Below, in pieces: positions 1 to 8,647 of a stretch of 64,000 nt of DNA. The DNA comes from JACVRW01 sp963803245 (lineage in GTDB: Bacteria; Actinomycetota; Thermoleophilia; Solirubrobacterales; Thermoleophilaceae), in assembly GCA_963803245.1 (NCBI GenBank), contig CAWDLI010000016.1:169593-233592 (forward strand), written 5' to 3'. Both the position numbers and the translations under genes were made by a program. The notes under the pieces were generated by a model. That model was not told the DNA's origin and ran no database searches. It saw only the letters and a list, made by a program, of their open reading frames with translations. Numbering within the stretch: the stretch's first letter is position 1; the number at the start of each line of letters is the position of its first letter.

Positions 1-36
1 GTTTTGCGCCTGATCAAACCGGGGTATGTGGGCGTC

Positions 37-279
37 ATGACAATTGCCGCCATCGTCGCCGTCTGCATCGTCCTTCTCGTGCTCGGCTTCGTGCTGCCGC
101 GCCTCTCGCGAGGTCCCCAGCGCGGCGTGGACCGCACGCTGGGAGTGGGGCAGAGGGCCGGAGGCAAGGCGCCGGGGCCGATCGGGCGCCTGCTCTCGAA
201 GTCGTTCGGCACGTCGCGCAAGGCCACGAACAAGAGCGCCTCGACCGGCCGGCGCGGGCGCGACAAGATGCCGCTCTAG
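37..279 (+). CDS. Small membrane protein, unknown function
   Basis: I do not recognise the family. The 80-residue product has one hydrophobic segment at its N-terminus (residues about 2-22) followed by a basic, Gly/Arg/Lys-rich tail, which suggests a single-pass membrane protein with a positively charged cytoplasmic end. An in-frame TTG at position 4 would add 11 residues. The ATG at 37 is preferred because it starts just before the hydrophobic run. The gene lies against the window edge, so an upstream partner or promoter cannot be seen. It converges with the DivIVA-domain gene, leaving almost no gap. Confidence 0.5.
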   Translation: MTIAAIVAVCIVLLVLGFVLPRLSRGPQRGVDRTLGVGQRAGGKAPGPIGRLLSKSFGTSRKATNKSASTGRRGRDKMPL

Positions 280-280
280 C

Positions 281-868
281 TCAGCTGGTCTTGCGTGCGG
301 TGACGCCGTCGAAGTCCGGCGTGGCCGGCGCGGGCGGCGCTTCCGGCGCGGGCTCTTCGGGCGTCAGGGCCGCGGCCACGGCCTCCGGCGGCGTGAGCCG
401 CTCCATCGCGTCGTCGGCGGTGGCGAGCACCTCGTCGGCAAGGCGGCGCACCTCCTCGATCAGGTGCTGGCGCTCGGCCCACAGCCTGCGCATGTCCACG
501 GCCACCTGCTCGGCGTACTTGTCGGCGTCCGCCTTCACGATCTCCGCCTCGCGCTCGGCGCGTTGCAGGCGACCCTCGGCCTGCGCTCGCGAGCGCGCCG
601 CCAGCTCGTCGGCAGTCTCGTTGGCGCGCTGCAGGATCCCGGCGGTCTGCTCTCCGACCTCGTCGAGGGCGCGATGCACGACCTTCTCGCGCAGCTGGCG
701 TCCCTCGAGCTCGTCCACGAGCTCCGTCAGCTCCGCCACGAACTCGTCGACCGCCCGGCGGTCGTAGCCGCGGACGGCAAGAGGGAACTCCGCCTCCCGC
801 AGGCGCTCGCCCGCAGTGCCGCGTGTGGAGAGGTGCTGGGTGGGGGCTTGATCGGCTGAGATGCTCAT
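281..868 (-). CDS. DivIVA-domain coiled-coil protein
   Basis: This 195-residue protein has a short polar N-terminus, then the DivIVA signature EFPLAVRGYDRRAVDEF at about residues 27-43, and then a long charged heptad-rich coiled coil (about 45-150). It ends in a Pro/Ala/Glu-rich tail. DivIVA proteins bind curved membrane and recruit growth or division machinery at poles and septa in Actinobacteria; the exact role here is inferred from the family only. ATG 868 is chosen because it directly precedes the DivIVA segment and has a CATACT box 10 nt upstream with a TTGGAG-like -35. It is not next to sepF, where divIVA is often found, so it may be a paralogue. Confidence 0.8.
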   Translation of the reverse strand: MSISADQAPTQHLSTRGTAGERLREAEFPLAVRGYDRRAVDEFVAELTELVDELEGRQLREKVVHRALDEVGEQTAGILQRANETADELAARSRAQAEGRLQRAEREAEIVKADADKYAEQVAVDMRRLWAERQHLIEEVRRLADEVLATADDAMERLTPPEAVAAALTPEEPAPEAPPAPATPDFDGVTARKTS

Positions 869-965
869 CGTCCTGGGAAGTATGCCCAGTGGAGAGGCGG
901 CTCCAACGGCTTGCAAGAGCAACGCTCGATAACGAAGGTTATGGAAACCCGCGGCGGGAAATCGG

Positions 966-2576
966 CTAGGGATCGCCGCAGACCGCGTACGAGGTGACGC
1001 TCCAGAGGCCGGAATACCCGTTTTCGTCCTCCACGCCCACGATCTCGACGGAATCGAGGCCCCGATTCGGCCGGATCGCCGTGAACACGACCTGTCCGGC
1101 GCCGCCGTTGATGTCCACGCCGGTGCCGAACAGGCGCTTGCTGCCCGGGCACGTCGCCGTAACCGCCTTGTTCTGCGAGCTCAGCTCGGATGTGGCCGCC
1201 ACGCGCTCGAGGCCTGCCGGCGGATCGGCACACACCGCGGACGCCGTGACCGACCAGCCGACGGGATAGCCGGTCTCATCCTCAGCCCCCTGGACCGTGA
1301 CCGAGCGCAGATCCGCGCTCGGGCGCACGTCGTCCAGGATCACCTGCCCGCCATCCGTGTTGATGGCGCCGAGGGCTCCGAGGACGCGCTTCCCGGTCGG
1401 GCAGCTCACCGTGGTGCTCTTGTTGGACGAGTTGAGCGGGCCAACCGTGAAGGCGCGCTCGAACCCTGGGAACCCCGAGGCACAGATCGCGTACGAGGTC
1501 TGGCTCCAGTCCTCGTCGGCCCCGGTCTCATCCTCCACCGCGTTGATGCTGACGTTCTTCACCTCCGGGCTCACACCGATGTCCTCCAGGTGGACCTGGC
1601 CGGTCTCGGCAGCGGGGCCGGTGAGCTCGGCCCCGGCGCCGCTCACGCGGGCGCAGTCGCTTCCGGACCCGGGCGGGTCGGTGCTCGACCTGAGTCGGCG
1701 AGTCGGAGCGCAGATCGCGTAGTCCGTCACGCTCCACGATCCCGCGTAGCCGTCCTGGTCCTCCGCCGCCGACGAGAAATAGCCGGTCGCCGCGAGCGCC
1801 ACCTGTCCGGCGCCGCCGTCGATGTCGGTACCTCCGCTGAGCCGGACCTTCTCGCCGGGGCACGGGCGGACCGGGCCGCCCGCGGACTTGCCGCCCCCCG
1901 AGTCGAGCTCCGAGGTCAGTGCGTGGCGCTCGAGGCCCGGGATCGGGTCGGCGCAGATGGCGTGTGCCGTCAGGGCCCAGAGACGCGCGGTGCCGGTGTC
2001 CTGCTCCACCGCCTTGACCGTTACCGAAGTCAGCCCGGCGTTGGGGGTGACGTCGTCGATCAGCACCCGGCCGTCGCCGCCATGTATCTCCGCTCCCGTT
2101 CCGAGCACCCGCTTGCCGGCCGGACAGGGCGCGGTCACGCTCTTCGTCTCGGAGTCGAGCGGACTCGTGGCGGCCACCTGCTCGAGTCCGGGCGGCGGGT
2201 CGGCGCACAGGGAGCCGCTCTGCAGAGCCCAGAATCCCTCCACGCCGTCCTCATCCGGGATCGCCTTCACGGCTGACCTGGTCAGGGCCGCGTTCGGCGT
2301 GATGTCGTCGATCACCACCTGGCCGATGGGCGTGAAGTCGCCGTTGATCGAGATGTCCGCCCCGGTGCCAAGGAGCCGGGCGCCGTCCGCGCAGGTGTTC
2401 GTGATCAGCTGTGAGGTGAAGCTGCCCGGAAACGAAAGCTGGGAGGTCGCGGGCCCCTGGAGGCCGTAGATGGCGCCGAGCGCTCCGGCGGGAAGCGCCA
2501 GGAGGCAGAGGACCGCCGCGAGTGCGATGCCGAACCGTCTCAGGGTGCGGAGCCTCTCATGTTGGCCTAGCCTCAT
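966..2576 (-). CDS. Secreted protein built of six ~80-residue repeats
   Basis: The 536-residue product begins with a signal peptide (basic n-region, hydrophobic core, cleavage near residue 35). The rest is about six degenerate copies of an 80-90 residue unit. A typical unit starts CPxGKRVLGTGA, continues with xVxLDDVxP and VxAVEDETG, and ends WSVTxxAxCADPPxGLE. Most copies carry two cysteines, one at each end, as expected for one disulfide per extracellular beta module. No anchor, sortase signal or catalytic motif is visible. ATG 2576 has a good Shine-Dalgarno (AAGGGGAGC) and its start codon overlaps the divergent pdxH start. Function is unknown; adhesion or surface binding is only a guess. 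Confidence 0.75.
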   Translation of the reverse strand: MRLGQHERLRTLRRFGIALAAVLCLLALPAGALGAIYGLQGPATSQLSFPGSFTSQLITNTCADGARLLGTGADISINGDFTPIGQVVIDDITPNAALTRSAVKAIPDEDGVEGFWALQSGSLCADPPPGLEQVAATSPLDSETKSVTAPCPAGKRVLGTGAEIHGGDGRVLIDDVTPNAGLTSVTVKAVEQDTGTARLWALTAHAICADPIPGLERHALTSELDSGGGKSAGGPVRPCPGEKVRLSGGTDIDGGAGQVALAATGYFSSAAEDQDGYAGSWSVTDYAICAPTRRLRSSTDPPGSGSDCARVSGAGAELTGPAAETGQVHLEDIGVSPEVKNVSINAVEDETGADEDWSQTSYAICASGFPGFERAFTVGPLNSSNKSTTVSCPTGKRVLGALGAINTDGGQVILDDVRPSADLRSVTVQGAEDETGYPVGWSVTASAVCADPPAGLERVAATSELSSQNKAVTATCPGSKRLFGTGVDINGGAGQVVFTAIRPNRGLDSVEIVGVEDENGYSGLWSVTSYAVCGDP

Positions 2577-3198
2577 GCTCCCCTTGGATCCCGCGACCCT
2601 GCCCCTCGAGGCGGCCGACCTCGCCGCCGATCCGATCGTCCAGTTCGAGCGCTGGTTCGAGGATGCGCGGTCGGCCGGCATCCCGCTGTCCGAGGCGGTG
2701 GCGCTCGCCACCGCGACCCGCGCGGGCGCGCCTTCGTTGCGAATGGTTCTCCTGAAGGCCGCCGACGATCGCGGATTCGCCTTCTTCACCAACCTCTCCA
2801 GCCGCAAGGCGTCCGAGCTCGACGCCAACCCGCGCGCGGCGCTCCTCTTCCACTGGAAGGAGCTGAATCGCCAGGTGCGTGTGGAGGGCGCCGTGACGCC
2901 CGTGGACCGTGCCGAGGTCGAGGAATACGCGCACAAGCGCTCGCGGGAGAGCCAGCTGAGCGCGCTCGCGTCGCCGCAGAGCACGCCGATCGAGGGTCGC
3001 GACCAGCTCGAGCGGCGGGTGGCCGAGCTGGCGCGCGAGCACGGCGGCGAGGTGCCCGTGTCTGAGACCTGGGGCGGCTACCGGGTGGTCCCCGACGCCT
3101 ACGAGTTCTGGCAGAGCGGCGCCCACCGGCTGCACGACCGCTTCCGCTACCTGCCCGTCGAGGGCGGCGGCTGGGCGATCCAGCGCCTGGCGCCCTAG
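2575..3198 (+). CDS. pdxH: Pyridoxamine 5'-phosphate oxidase
   Basis: PdxH is the FMN enzyme that oxidises pyridoxamine or pyridoxine 5'-phosphate to pyridoxal 5'-phosphate. The 207-residue product is of normal length. Family blocks are clear: RMVLLKAADDRGFAFFTN (FMN/substrate strands), SRKASELDANPRAALLFHW, SRESQLSALASPQS, and the C-terminal WGGYRVVPDAYEFWQ with RLHDRFRY (PLP contacts). ATG 2575 shares the tetranucleotide CATG with the start of the divergent secreted-repeat gene. A TAGCCT box ends only one base upstream, so the in-frame TTG at 2584 is a credible leaderless alternative start. Confidence 0.93.
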   Translation: MLPLDPATLPLEAADLAADPIVQFERWFEDARSAGIPLSEAVALATATRAGAPSLRMVLLKAADDRGFAFFTNLSSRKASELDANPRAALLFHWKELNRQVRVEGAVTPVDRAEVEEYAHKRSRESQLSALASPQSTPIEGRDQLERRVAELAREHGGEVPVSETWGGYRVVPDAYEFWQSGAHRLHDRFRYLPVEGGGWAIQRLAP

Positions 3199-3206
3199 GC
3201 GGGCGC

Positions 3207-4175
3207 TCAGCCGTCGGGGAACGGCTGGATCTTCACGCCGTGGTCGTGCTCGCGCACGCCCAGCTCGTACGCGGCACCGCCGCGGATCTCGAGGGCCCGC
3301 ACGGGCCGTTCCTTCGGCTCGACGCGAAGGCGCATGTCGGCGATCGAGCAGTTGAGCGAGTGGTGCTCGCCGCCGCCCGGGTCGGCGTACACCCAGCCGA
3401 CGGTGTCCTCGAGCGGCGCGGTCACGTCCCCGGAGACCGAGATACCGCGCCCGGTCAGGTGGAACTGGCAGACGCCCGGGCCCTCGCGGACCTCGGTGCC
3501 GCGCCGCCCGCCCAGCGCGTAGCGCTCACCCTCGACCATCACGGCGCCATTGGCGATCCAGGGCGTGGTCATGCCGCCGATGATCACCTTGCCGATGGCC
3601 GCGTCGAGCCACTCGCCGTCCTGTGTCACGCCATGCAGCCAGATCCAGCGCTCGGCGTGCTCGGCGCCCCAGTTGTGGCCCACCATCCCGTACCAGCCGT
3701 CGAGCGAGATCTGGCGCTCCCCCACTCCCAGCCGGCCGCCGAAGTGCGCTTCCGGCAGTGGGCTGCAGAGCTTGGTCTTGGGCAGCGGGGCGCGGTACAT
3801 CCAATCGCTGGCCAGGTGGAAGAGCGGCTCCTCGTGCGACTCGAACGACAGCTCCCACCACGCGGCGCCCGCCCAGCCGAACGCACGGCCGGGTCCCATG
3901 CCGGACGCCTCCCCCACCCTGATCCAGTCGCGCTCGCCCGACTCCGGCCCGGGGAGCGTCTCCTTGGCCGCGACCGGACCGCCGGCGCCGGCCTCGAAGA
4001 GGGTGAACCAGACCGATCCCTTGGGCTCCTCGTCCGGGCGCTTGTGGACCGTGTAACGGATCCACACGGCGAGCGGCTCCTCCGGATGGCAGGCCTTCAG
4101 GTAGTAGCTCTCGTAGTGCCCGGCGGACGCGCGAATGCCCGGAAAACGGGCCTCGGTCGGATTCACGCCGGGCAC
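3207..4175 (-). CDS. Lipocalin-like (CrtC/AttH/tocopherol-cyclase-type) protein
   Basis: This product of about 322 residues is rich in beta strands and Trp. It contains the segment GWYGMVGHNWGAEHAERWIW, which resembles the GHNWG-x-EH core of lipocalin-like proteins related to hydroxyneurosporene synthase/AttH and tocopherol cyclase. A hydrophobic-ligand or isoprenoid-modifying role is possible, but the substrate cannot be read from sequence. GTG 4175 (or GTG 4166, nine bases in) fits; a TAGGCT box at 4186-4191 would give a nearly leaderless message. The gene is divergent from the SDR gene and converges with pdxH. Confidence 0.6.
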   Translation of the reverse strand: MPGVNPTEARFPGIRASAGHYESYYLKACHPEEPLAVWIRYTVHKRPDEEPKGSVWFTLFEAGAGGPVAAKETLPGPESGERDWIRVGEASGMGPGRAFGWAGAAWWELSFESHEEPLFHLASDWMYRAPLPKTKLCSPLPEAHFGGRLGVGERQISLDGWYGMVGHNWGAEHAERWIWLHGVTQDGEWLDAAIGKVIIGGMTTPWIANGAVMVEGERYALGGRRGTEVREGPGVCQFHLTGRGISVSGDVTAPLEDTVGWVYADPGGGEHHSLNCSIADMRLRVEPKERPVRALEIRGGAAYELGVREHDHGVKIQPFPDG

Positions 4176-4218
4176 GGTGGGGCCCAGCCTACCCGCGGCG
4201 ACTGCTAGAACCCCGGCT

Positions 4219-4905
4219 GTGCCCGAGCAACCCGTAATGGTCATCACCGGCGCCAGCAGCGGCATCGGCGCCGCCACGGCCCGCCGGGCCGTCGAGTTCG
4301 GGCACCGCGTGGTGCTGGCAGCGAGGTCCGAGGACAAGCTCGCGGCGCTCGCCGACGAGCTCGGGGAGGCCGCGATCCCGGTGCGCTGCGACGTGACGAG
4401 CTGGGAAGACCAGCAGCAGCTCGTGGCCACCGCGCTCGACCGTTTCGGGCGGATGGACGTGTTCTTCGCGAACGCCGGATTCGGCGCCAAGCGCGGGTTC
4501 CTCGAGGAGTCCGTGGAGCACTGGCGGGCGATGGTCGACACGAACGTCTATGGCGCCGCCCTGTCGATTCGCGCCGCGCTCGGCCACTTCCGCGAGCAGA
4601 ACCGCGGCCACGTGCTGCTGACGAGCTCGGTGGCCGGCCGGCGGGTGCTGCCCGGGTCGCTCTACTCCTGCACCAAGTGGGCGGTGACCGCCATGGGCGA
4701 GGCGCTTCGCCAGGAGGTGGCCGAGACGGACATCAAGGTCACGCTGATCGAGCCGGGCATGGTTGACACCCCGTTCTTCGACGACTCGCCCACCGGCGCG
4801 CTCGAGCCAGACGACATCGCTCGCGCGGTCCTCTTCGCCCTCACCCAGCCGGCGCACGTGGACGTGAACGAGATGCTCGTGCGGCCGATCCATCAGCCGA
4901 CCTGA
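4219..4905 (+). CDS. SDR-family oxidoreductase
   Basis: This is a classical short-chain dehydrogenase/reductase of 228 residues. It has the Rossmann cofactor motif TGASSGIGAATARR near the N-terminus, NAG (in FFANAGFG) in the middle, and the catalytic Ser-Tyr-Lys set with Ser in LLTSSVAG and YSCTK. A CDVT segment marks the adenine-binding turn. The substrate is not predictable. GTG 4219 is preferred: TAGAAC ends seven bases upstream, consistent with leaderless initiation. ATG 4237 would cut into the first beta strand. The gene ends two bases before the stop of the convergent glycosyltransferase gene. Confidence 0.9.
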   Translation: MPEQPVMVITGASSGIGAATARRAVEFGHRVVLAARSEDKLAALADELGEAAIPVRCDVTSWEDQQQLVATALDRFGRMDVFFANAGFGAKRGFLEESVEHWRAMVDTNVYGAALSIRAALGHFREQNRGHVLLTSSVAGRRVLPGSLYSCTKWAVTAMGEALRQEVAETDIKVTLIEPGMVDTPFFDDSPTGALEPDDIARAVLFALTQPAHVDVNEMLVRPIHQPT

Positions 4906-4907
4906 GG

Positions 4908-6851
4908 TCAGCCGCTGCCGTCGCGCAGGGCGGCGGCACCGTTGCGAGCTGGCTCGGTGAGGGGAAGCCGCGAGGCGCGGCCTTCGGAGACGGCGATCAC
5001 CTGAAGCGGCGCCAACTCGCTCGGGTCCTCCCCGCTGCGAACGTCGATGACAGTTTTGTAGCCCGATTTGGCGAGCGTGACCCCGTGACCCTTGGCCACA
5101 TCAGGGCGCGCCTCCGCCGGAGTCACGCCGGCCAGCAGGCGCCCGTGTGAGAACACGAGCACCCATTCGCCTGGGACTTCACGCTCGAGGTCGGCCGCCC
5201 ATCCGATGACCGTGACCGCTTGCGGCGACGCCGAGATCTCGTCGACGAAGCCGTCGACCTCGCGTGTCACGTTCAGCTGCGCCCGATCCAGCCATGGGCT
5301 TACCGCCCAATGCCCGTCGTGGTGGACGAGCCGCACGCTCCCGCCGCCCGGCGCGCGCCGGCCGAGCGCGACCTGGGCACACATCCGACGTGCTGGTGGC
5401 ACCGAGTAGATGCCGACGCGCATGGGCGCCGAAGGCACGCTCCTGCTGTCACCGAGGCGGAAGCATTTGCCGGGCCCCACACCCCGCGGCAGCGGAGGCA
5501 GATAGCCGAAGATCGGCGTGGTCACGAAGAACACGTTTGCGCCGCGCCACCCGGCCTCCCACACTTCGGCATCGGACACACCGCGCCACTCGAGCCGATG
5601 CGGCCGTTCGAGGTAGGCCTCCAGGCCACGGGCCAGCGGGCTGCCGACGCCCCCCAGGAATGGCTTGGGCTGGAAGACCGGGTCGCCAGGGCGGGCGCGC
5701 TCATCGATGAACTCGGCCACCCGACGTGTGTCCGTACCCCGCACGCTCGGCTGGTCGAGTGCCTTGCCGCCCGCCACGGCCACCACCGCCAGCGCCACGG
5801 CGGTGAGGCCCACGGCGACCGCTCCACGCAACGAGGTCAGGAGCCAGCCCAGCAAGAGCAGAACCGCGGGCAGCGACGCGCTCAGATTCCGCGGTATGAA
5901 GATGTTGTTCCCGCCCAGCGAGAAGGCCACCAACCCACACGGCGTGGCCACGGCCGTGAGGATCAGCAGGGCCTGAAGCCGCTCCACATGAAGCACCGGC
6001 CGGCTGGTCAGCGCGCGCCCCAAGAGGACCAGGAGCGCGACGGCGACGGTGGCCAGGAAAGCCGCCAGGAGCAGGTCTCCGGGTAAGCGGCTCACCGAGG
6101 TCCCCGGTTGCCCGATGAGCGCTCGCACTACGGTGTCGAGGCTGTTGTGGAGGGTGAACGGGCCGACCAGTCGTGTGAATGCCGGCTCCTTCGTGAGCTC
6201 CGTCACGAGCCAGGGCGCATATCCGGCGACCATCGCGGCGAAGGTGAGCAGCAAAGGGCGAATGAGCCGCCGGTGCGCCCAAAAGGCCCATGCGGCCTGG
6301 GCCACGAGCACGAACACGCCGGTGTAGTGCGTGTACAGCACCGCGCACCCACAGATGGCGTACGCCACCCACCACCAGCGGCTCCTGCCATCCACCGCGC
6401 GTACGAGCAGCAGTGTCGAGAGCGCCGATAGGAACATGAGCGTCGCGTAGGCGCGCGCTTCGGTGCCGTAGAAGACCATGAACGGGCTGAACGCCACGAT
6501 GGCGGCTGCCGCGAGTCCCGCGGCGCGGCTCAGCACCCGGGCCCCCAGGAGGTAGATCAGCGGCACGAGCGCCGTTCCCAGGAGCAGAGAGGGCAGCCGG
6601 ATCCAGATGGTCGGATCTCCCAGCTGCGCCGACAGCCAGGCGAAGATGAAGAACAGCGGCGGGTTGTCCTCCAGCCCCACCCGTACCTCACGGAGCGCTC
6701 CGCCGAGACTCCTGCCGTTCACGTCGTTGAAGGTGAAGAGCTCGTCGCCGTAGAGGTTCTGGTCGACGCCCACCACCCTCACGGCGAATGCCCCGGCCGT
6801 CAGGGCGAGCAGAATGGCCGTCTCCCAGGAGCGTTCCCTCCTGGAGCTCAT
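4908..6851 (-). CDS. GT39/ArnT-like membrane glycosyltransferase
   Basis: The 647-residue protein has about ten hydrophobic segments in its first ~380 residues and a soluble C-terminal region. The first extracytoplasmic loop carries NLYGDELF, with the acidic pair D36-E37 at the place where GT-C enzymes of the PMT/ArnT class hold their catalytic Asp. Such enzymes transfer sugars from polyprenyl-phosphate donors outside the membrane. Donor and acceptor are unknown. The tail (about 530-647) looks like a separate beta-rich domain. ATG 6851 lies eight bases after TATAGT (6860-6865), a leaderless arrangement. No linked cell-envelope glycan cluster is visible. Confidence 0.8.
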   Translation of the reverse strand: MSSRRERSWETAILLALTAGAFAVRVVGVDQNLYGDELFTFNDVNGRSLGGALREVRVGLEDNPPLFFIFAWLSAQLGDPTIWIRLPSLLLGTALVPLIYLLGARVLSRAAGLAAAAIVAFSPFMVFYGTEARAYATLMFLSALSTLLLVRAVDGRSRWWWVAYAICGCAVLYTHYTGVFVLVAQAAWAFWAHRRLIRPLLLTFAAMVAGYAPWLVTELTKEPAFTRLVGPFTLHNSLDTVVRALIGQPGTSVSRLPGDLLLAAFLATVAVALLVLLGRALTSRPVLHVERLQALLILTAVATPCGLVAFSLGGNNIFIPRNLSASLPAVLLLLGWLLTSLRGAVAVGLTAVALAVVAVAGGKALDQPSVRGTDTRRVAEFIDERARPGDPVFQPKPFLGGVGSPLARGLEAYLERPHRLEWRGVSDAEVWEAGWRGANVFFVTTPIFGYLPPLPRGVGPGKCFRLGDSRSVPSAPMRVGIYSVPPARRMCAQVALGRRAPGGGSVRLVHHDGHWAVSPWLDRAQLNVTREVDGFVDEISASPQAVTVIGWAADLEREVPGEWVLVFSHGRLLAGVTPAEARPDVAKGHGVTLAKSGYKTVIDVRSGEDPSELAPLQVIAVSEGRASRLPLTEPARNGAAALRDGSG

Positions 6852-6942
6852 CGAACGAAACTATACGTTCAGGAACCGCTGAGCGATTGATTTGACTGCA
6901 TCGATACGTTCGGGAGGTGCAGAAGAGGCCTACGGACTAGCG

Positions 6943-7350
6943 GTGTCGCGCGAGAACGTAGACAAGGCCCGGGAATTCATCGAGGCGTACAACAGGCGCG
7001 ACTTCGCCGCCGCCGTCCAGCATTTTGACCCTCAGGTCGATTGGGTGCTCCCCGAGCGCCAGGGCTTCGACTCGTGCTGCGGCCCGGAGCAGATCGTGGG
7101 CTTCTGGAGGGGTCTCGACGAGACCTTCGACGACCTGAGGCTGCACCCGCAGGAGTACGTCGACGCCGGCGACCGGGTGGCGACCCGCCTTCGCCACTCC
7201 GGGCGCGGCAAGGGCAGCGGGATCGACATCGAGGAGGAGCTCTACCACCAGGTCGTCACGTTCCGCGACGGGACGATCGTGCGCTTCGAGTACTTCGTCG
7301 AGTGGTCCGACGCGCTCGCGGCCGCCGGCGTGCCTGGCGAGCCCAGGTAA
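6943..7350 (+). CDS. NTF2/SnoaL-like family protein
   Basis: A 135-residue alpha+beta cone-fold protein of the NTF2/SnoaL-like superfamily. The N-terminus MSRENVDKAREFIEAYNRRD is a variant of the MSQENVE start seen in the two paralogues at 10.3 and 11.1 kb. The family includes ring cyclases, isomerases and binding proteins, and no substrate can be assigned. GTG 6943 is chosen by alignment with the paralogues; longer upstream starts add an unrelated segment. The last ~110 bases overlap an antisense frame of the neighbouring coiled-coil gene, which probably reads past a recombination junction. Confidence 0.75.
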   Translation: MSRENVDKAREFIEAYNRRDFAAAVQHFDPQVDWVLPERQGFDSCCGPEQIVGFWRGLDETFDDLRLHPQEYVDAGDRVATRLRHSGRGKGSGIDIEEELYHQVVTFRDGTIVRFEYFVEWSDALAAAGVPGEPR

Positions 7351-8003
7351 CCCTCAGGAGCCCGAGGCAGGGCTGCCCATGGGCGACACTCGCCCGCATG
7401 GACACATTCCTCGCCACCGTGCTGCACGACGGAAGCCAACGGGTCCTCAACCTCGGGCAAGAGCCTCTGAAGGTCTCGACGGAGGTTGGACAGCTTGTCG
7501 CTGAGGGTGGCCGGCAGCTCCGTCTGGGGATCGAGCCCCGACGCCTTGGCGACCATTGCCGAAAACTGCGCCTGTGCGCTGTAGTAGCCGTCGATCGCTT
7601 CGATCGTGCCGCGCAGCTGGGCCCTGAGGCCGCCGCCGGCCTCTCGCCCAACGTGTTCGTTGGCCCTAGCGATCTCCGCGACGTTGGCGCCCGAGAACCG
7701 GTCAAGCTCGATCCGCGCCTGGCGGGCCGTGGTGCGGGCCTGCTCAACCCTGCGCGACCACGCCACCGGCGGGTCCTTCAGCGCCTTGATCTGGGCGGCC
7801 AGCCTCGCCGCTTCGGTCTTCGGCTTCGGGTTGCCGGTCTCGTCAAGCTGGTCGGGCGGCAGCGCCGCGAACTCGCGGCTCGCCAGCTCGAGCCGGTTGG
7901 CCGCCTCGCGGGCCTGGGCCTCAACGTCCCGCACCACCTGTTCGGCCTCGGACACCTTCGACTGACGGCCGGCGAGTTCGGTTGCGATGTCAGTCGTCGC
8001 CAT
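7242..8003 (-). CDS. Coiled-coil protein of unknown function, 3' end possibly truncated
   Basis: I do not recognise this 253-residue product. From ATG 8003 (strong GGAGGAGG Shine-Dalgarno) it is mostly alpha-helical and charged with predicted coiled coil (about residues 5-60 and 75-115), then a helical second half. The last ~45 residues are low-quality sequence antisense to the NTF2-like gene and look like read-through into foreign DNA, so the original gene probably ended near 7400. It overlaps the preceding 70-residue gene by 14 bases, suggesting translational coupling. Together with the RHH gene upstream it looks like cargo of a phage, plasmid or satellite remnant. Confidence 0.45.
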   Translation of the reverse strand: MATTDIATELAGRQSKVSEAEQVVRDVEAQAREAANRLELASREFAALPPDQLDETGNPKPKTEAARLAAQIKALKDPPVAWSRRVEQARTTARQARIELDRFSGANVAEIARANEHVGREAGGGLRAQLRGTIEAIDGYYSAQAQFSAMVAKASGLDPQTELPATLSDKLSNLRRDLQRLLPEVEDPLASVVQHGGEECVHAGECRPWAALPRAPEGYLGSPGTPAAASASDHSTKYSKRTIVPSRNVTTWW

Positions 8004-8202
8004 CGGGGCCCTCCTCCGGGTCAGGCTCTGCGCCCACCGCTCGCTCCCCCGGCGAGTCAATGCCAGTGATGCCGAAGGTCGCGGCCGTCTGGTCGCGCTT
8101 GCGCTCGATGTTCACGCCGATCAGCGCAGCCAGCGACAGGCCGTGCGCCGTCGCGGGGTCGACAGCCTCCTCAAGCGGCCGGCCATCGTCAGGTCCCGTC
8201 AT
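7990..8202 (-). CDS. Small acidic protein, unknown function
   Basis: A 70-residue product starting at ATG 8202 behind CTGGAGCACGAC. It has an acidic start, a helical middle (HGLSLAALIGVNIERKRD) and a very acidic tail ending EEGPDGDD. There are no cysteines, membrane segments or known motifs. The reading frame overlaps the downstream coiled-coil gene by 14 bases, and both have purine-rich ribosome sites, so the pair is probably co-translated. Size and setting resemble small phage or plasmid ORFs. I cannot assign a function. Confidence 0.45.
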   Translation of the reverse strand: MTGPDDGRPLEEAVDPATAHGLSLAALIGVNIERKRDQTAATFGITGIDSPGERAVGAEPDPEEGPDGDD

Positions 8203-8335
8203 GTCGTGCTCCAGCGTCTGGGATTGCCGGTTCTTGGAGGACGTGCGGCGCGTGCCGACCCCGTAGGTGGAGGTAGGACCCCTGGGCCGACACGCAGCCA
8301 AGCCAACGCCCCTGGCGCCGTACCTGAGCGCCAAG

Positions 8336-8647
8336 TCATGTCCCACCCCTGCGCTCAGCAAGCTGGTCCAGCGCGTCGACCGCATCCGGCCGGCCACCCT
8401 GCCGGCGCTCACGGTGATACGCCAACAGCTCACGCATCGCCGCCACGCTGCCGCCACGCGCGGCCTCGCTCAACAGCAACAGCACCTCGTGCTTGTCAGG
8501 GACAGGCTGGGTCCCTGCCGGGGTGGTCGCCTCGAGGATCGCCCGCTTGATCGCCGCCGTCCGGGACGCCCCCGTGGCCTCTGCCAGCCGGTCGATGCGG
8601 GTCACCAGGACCGGTGAAGCCCTGAACGTGACGTGGGTCCGTGTCAC
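8336..8647 (-). CDS. Ribbon-helix-helix (CopG/Arc-like) protein
   Basis: The 103-residue product starts with a ribbon-helix-helix pattern: a short beta strand (THVTFRASP) then two helices (VTRIDRLAEATG, SRTAAIKRAIL). This is typical of CopG/Arc/MetJ DNA-binding dimers found in plasmid copy control, toxin-antitoxin pairs and mobilisation modules. A second helical part (about residues 55-85) follows. GTG 8647 is the start nearest the ribbon strand; an upstream ATG at 8722 in the same frame adds a disordered segment. No adjacent toxin or relaxase is recognisable. It heads the three-gene minus-strand group. Confidence 0.55.
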   Translation of the reverse strand: MTRTHVTFRASPVLVTRIDRLAEATGASRTAAIKRAILEATTPAGTQPVPDKHEVLLLLSEAARGGSVAAMRELLAYHRERRQGGRPDAVDALDQLAERRGGT

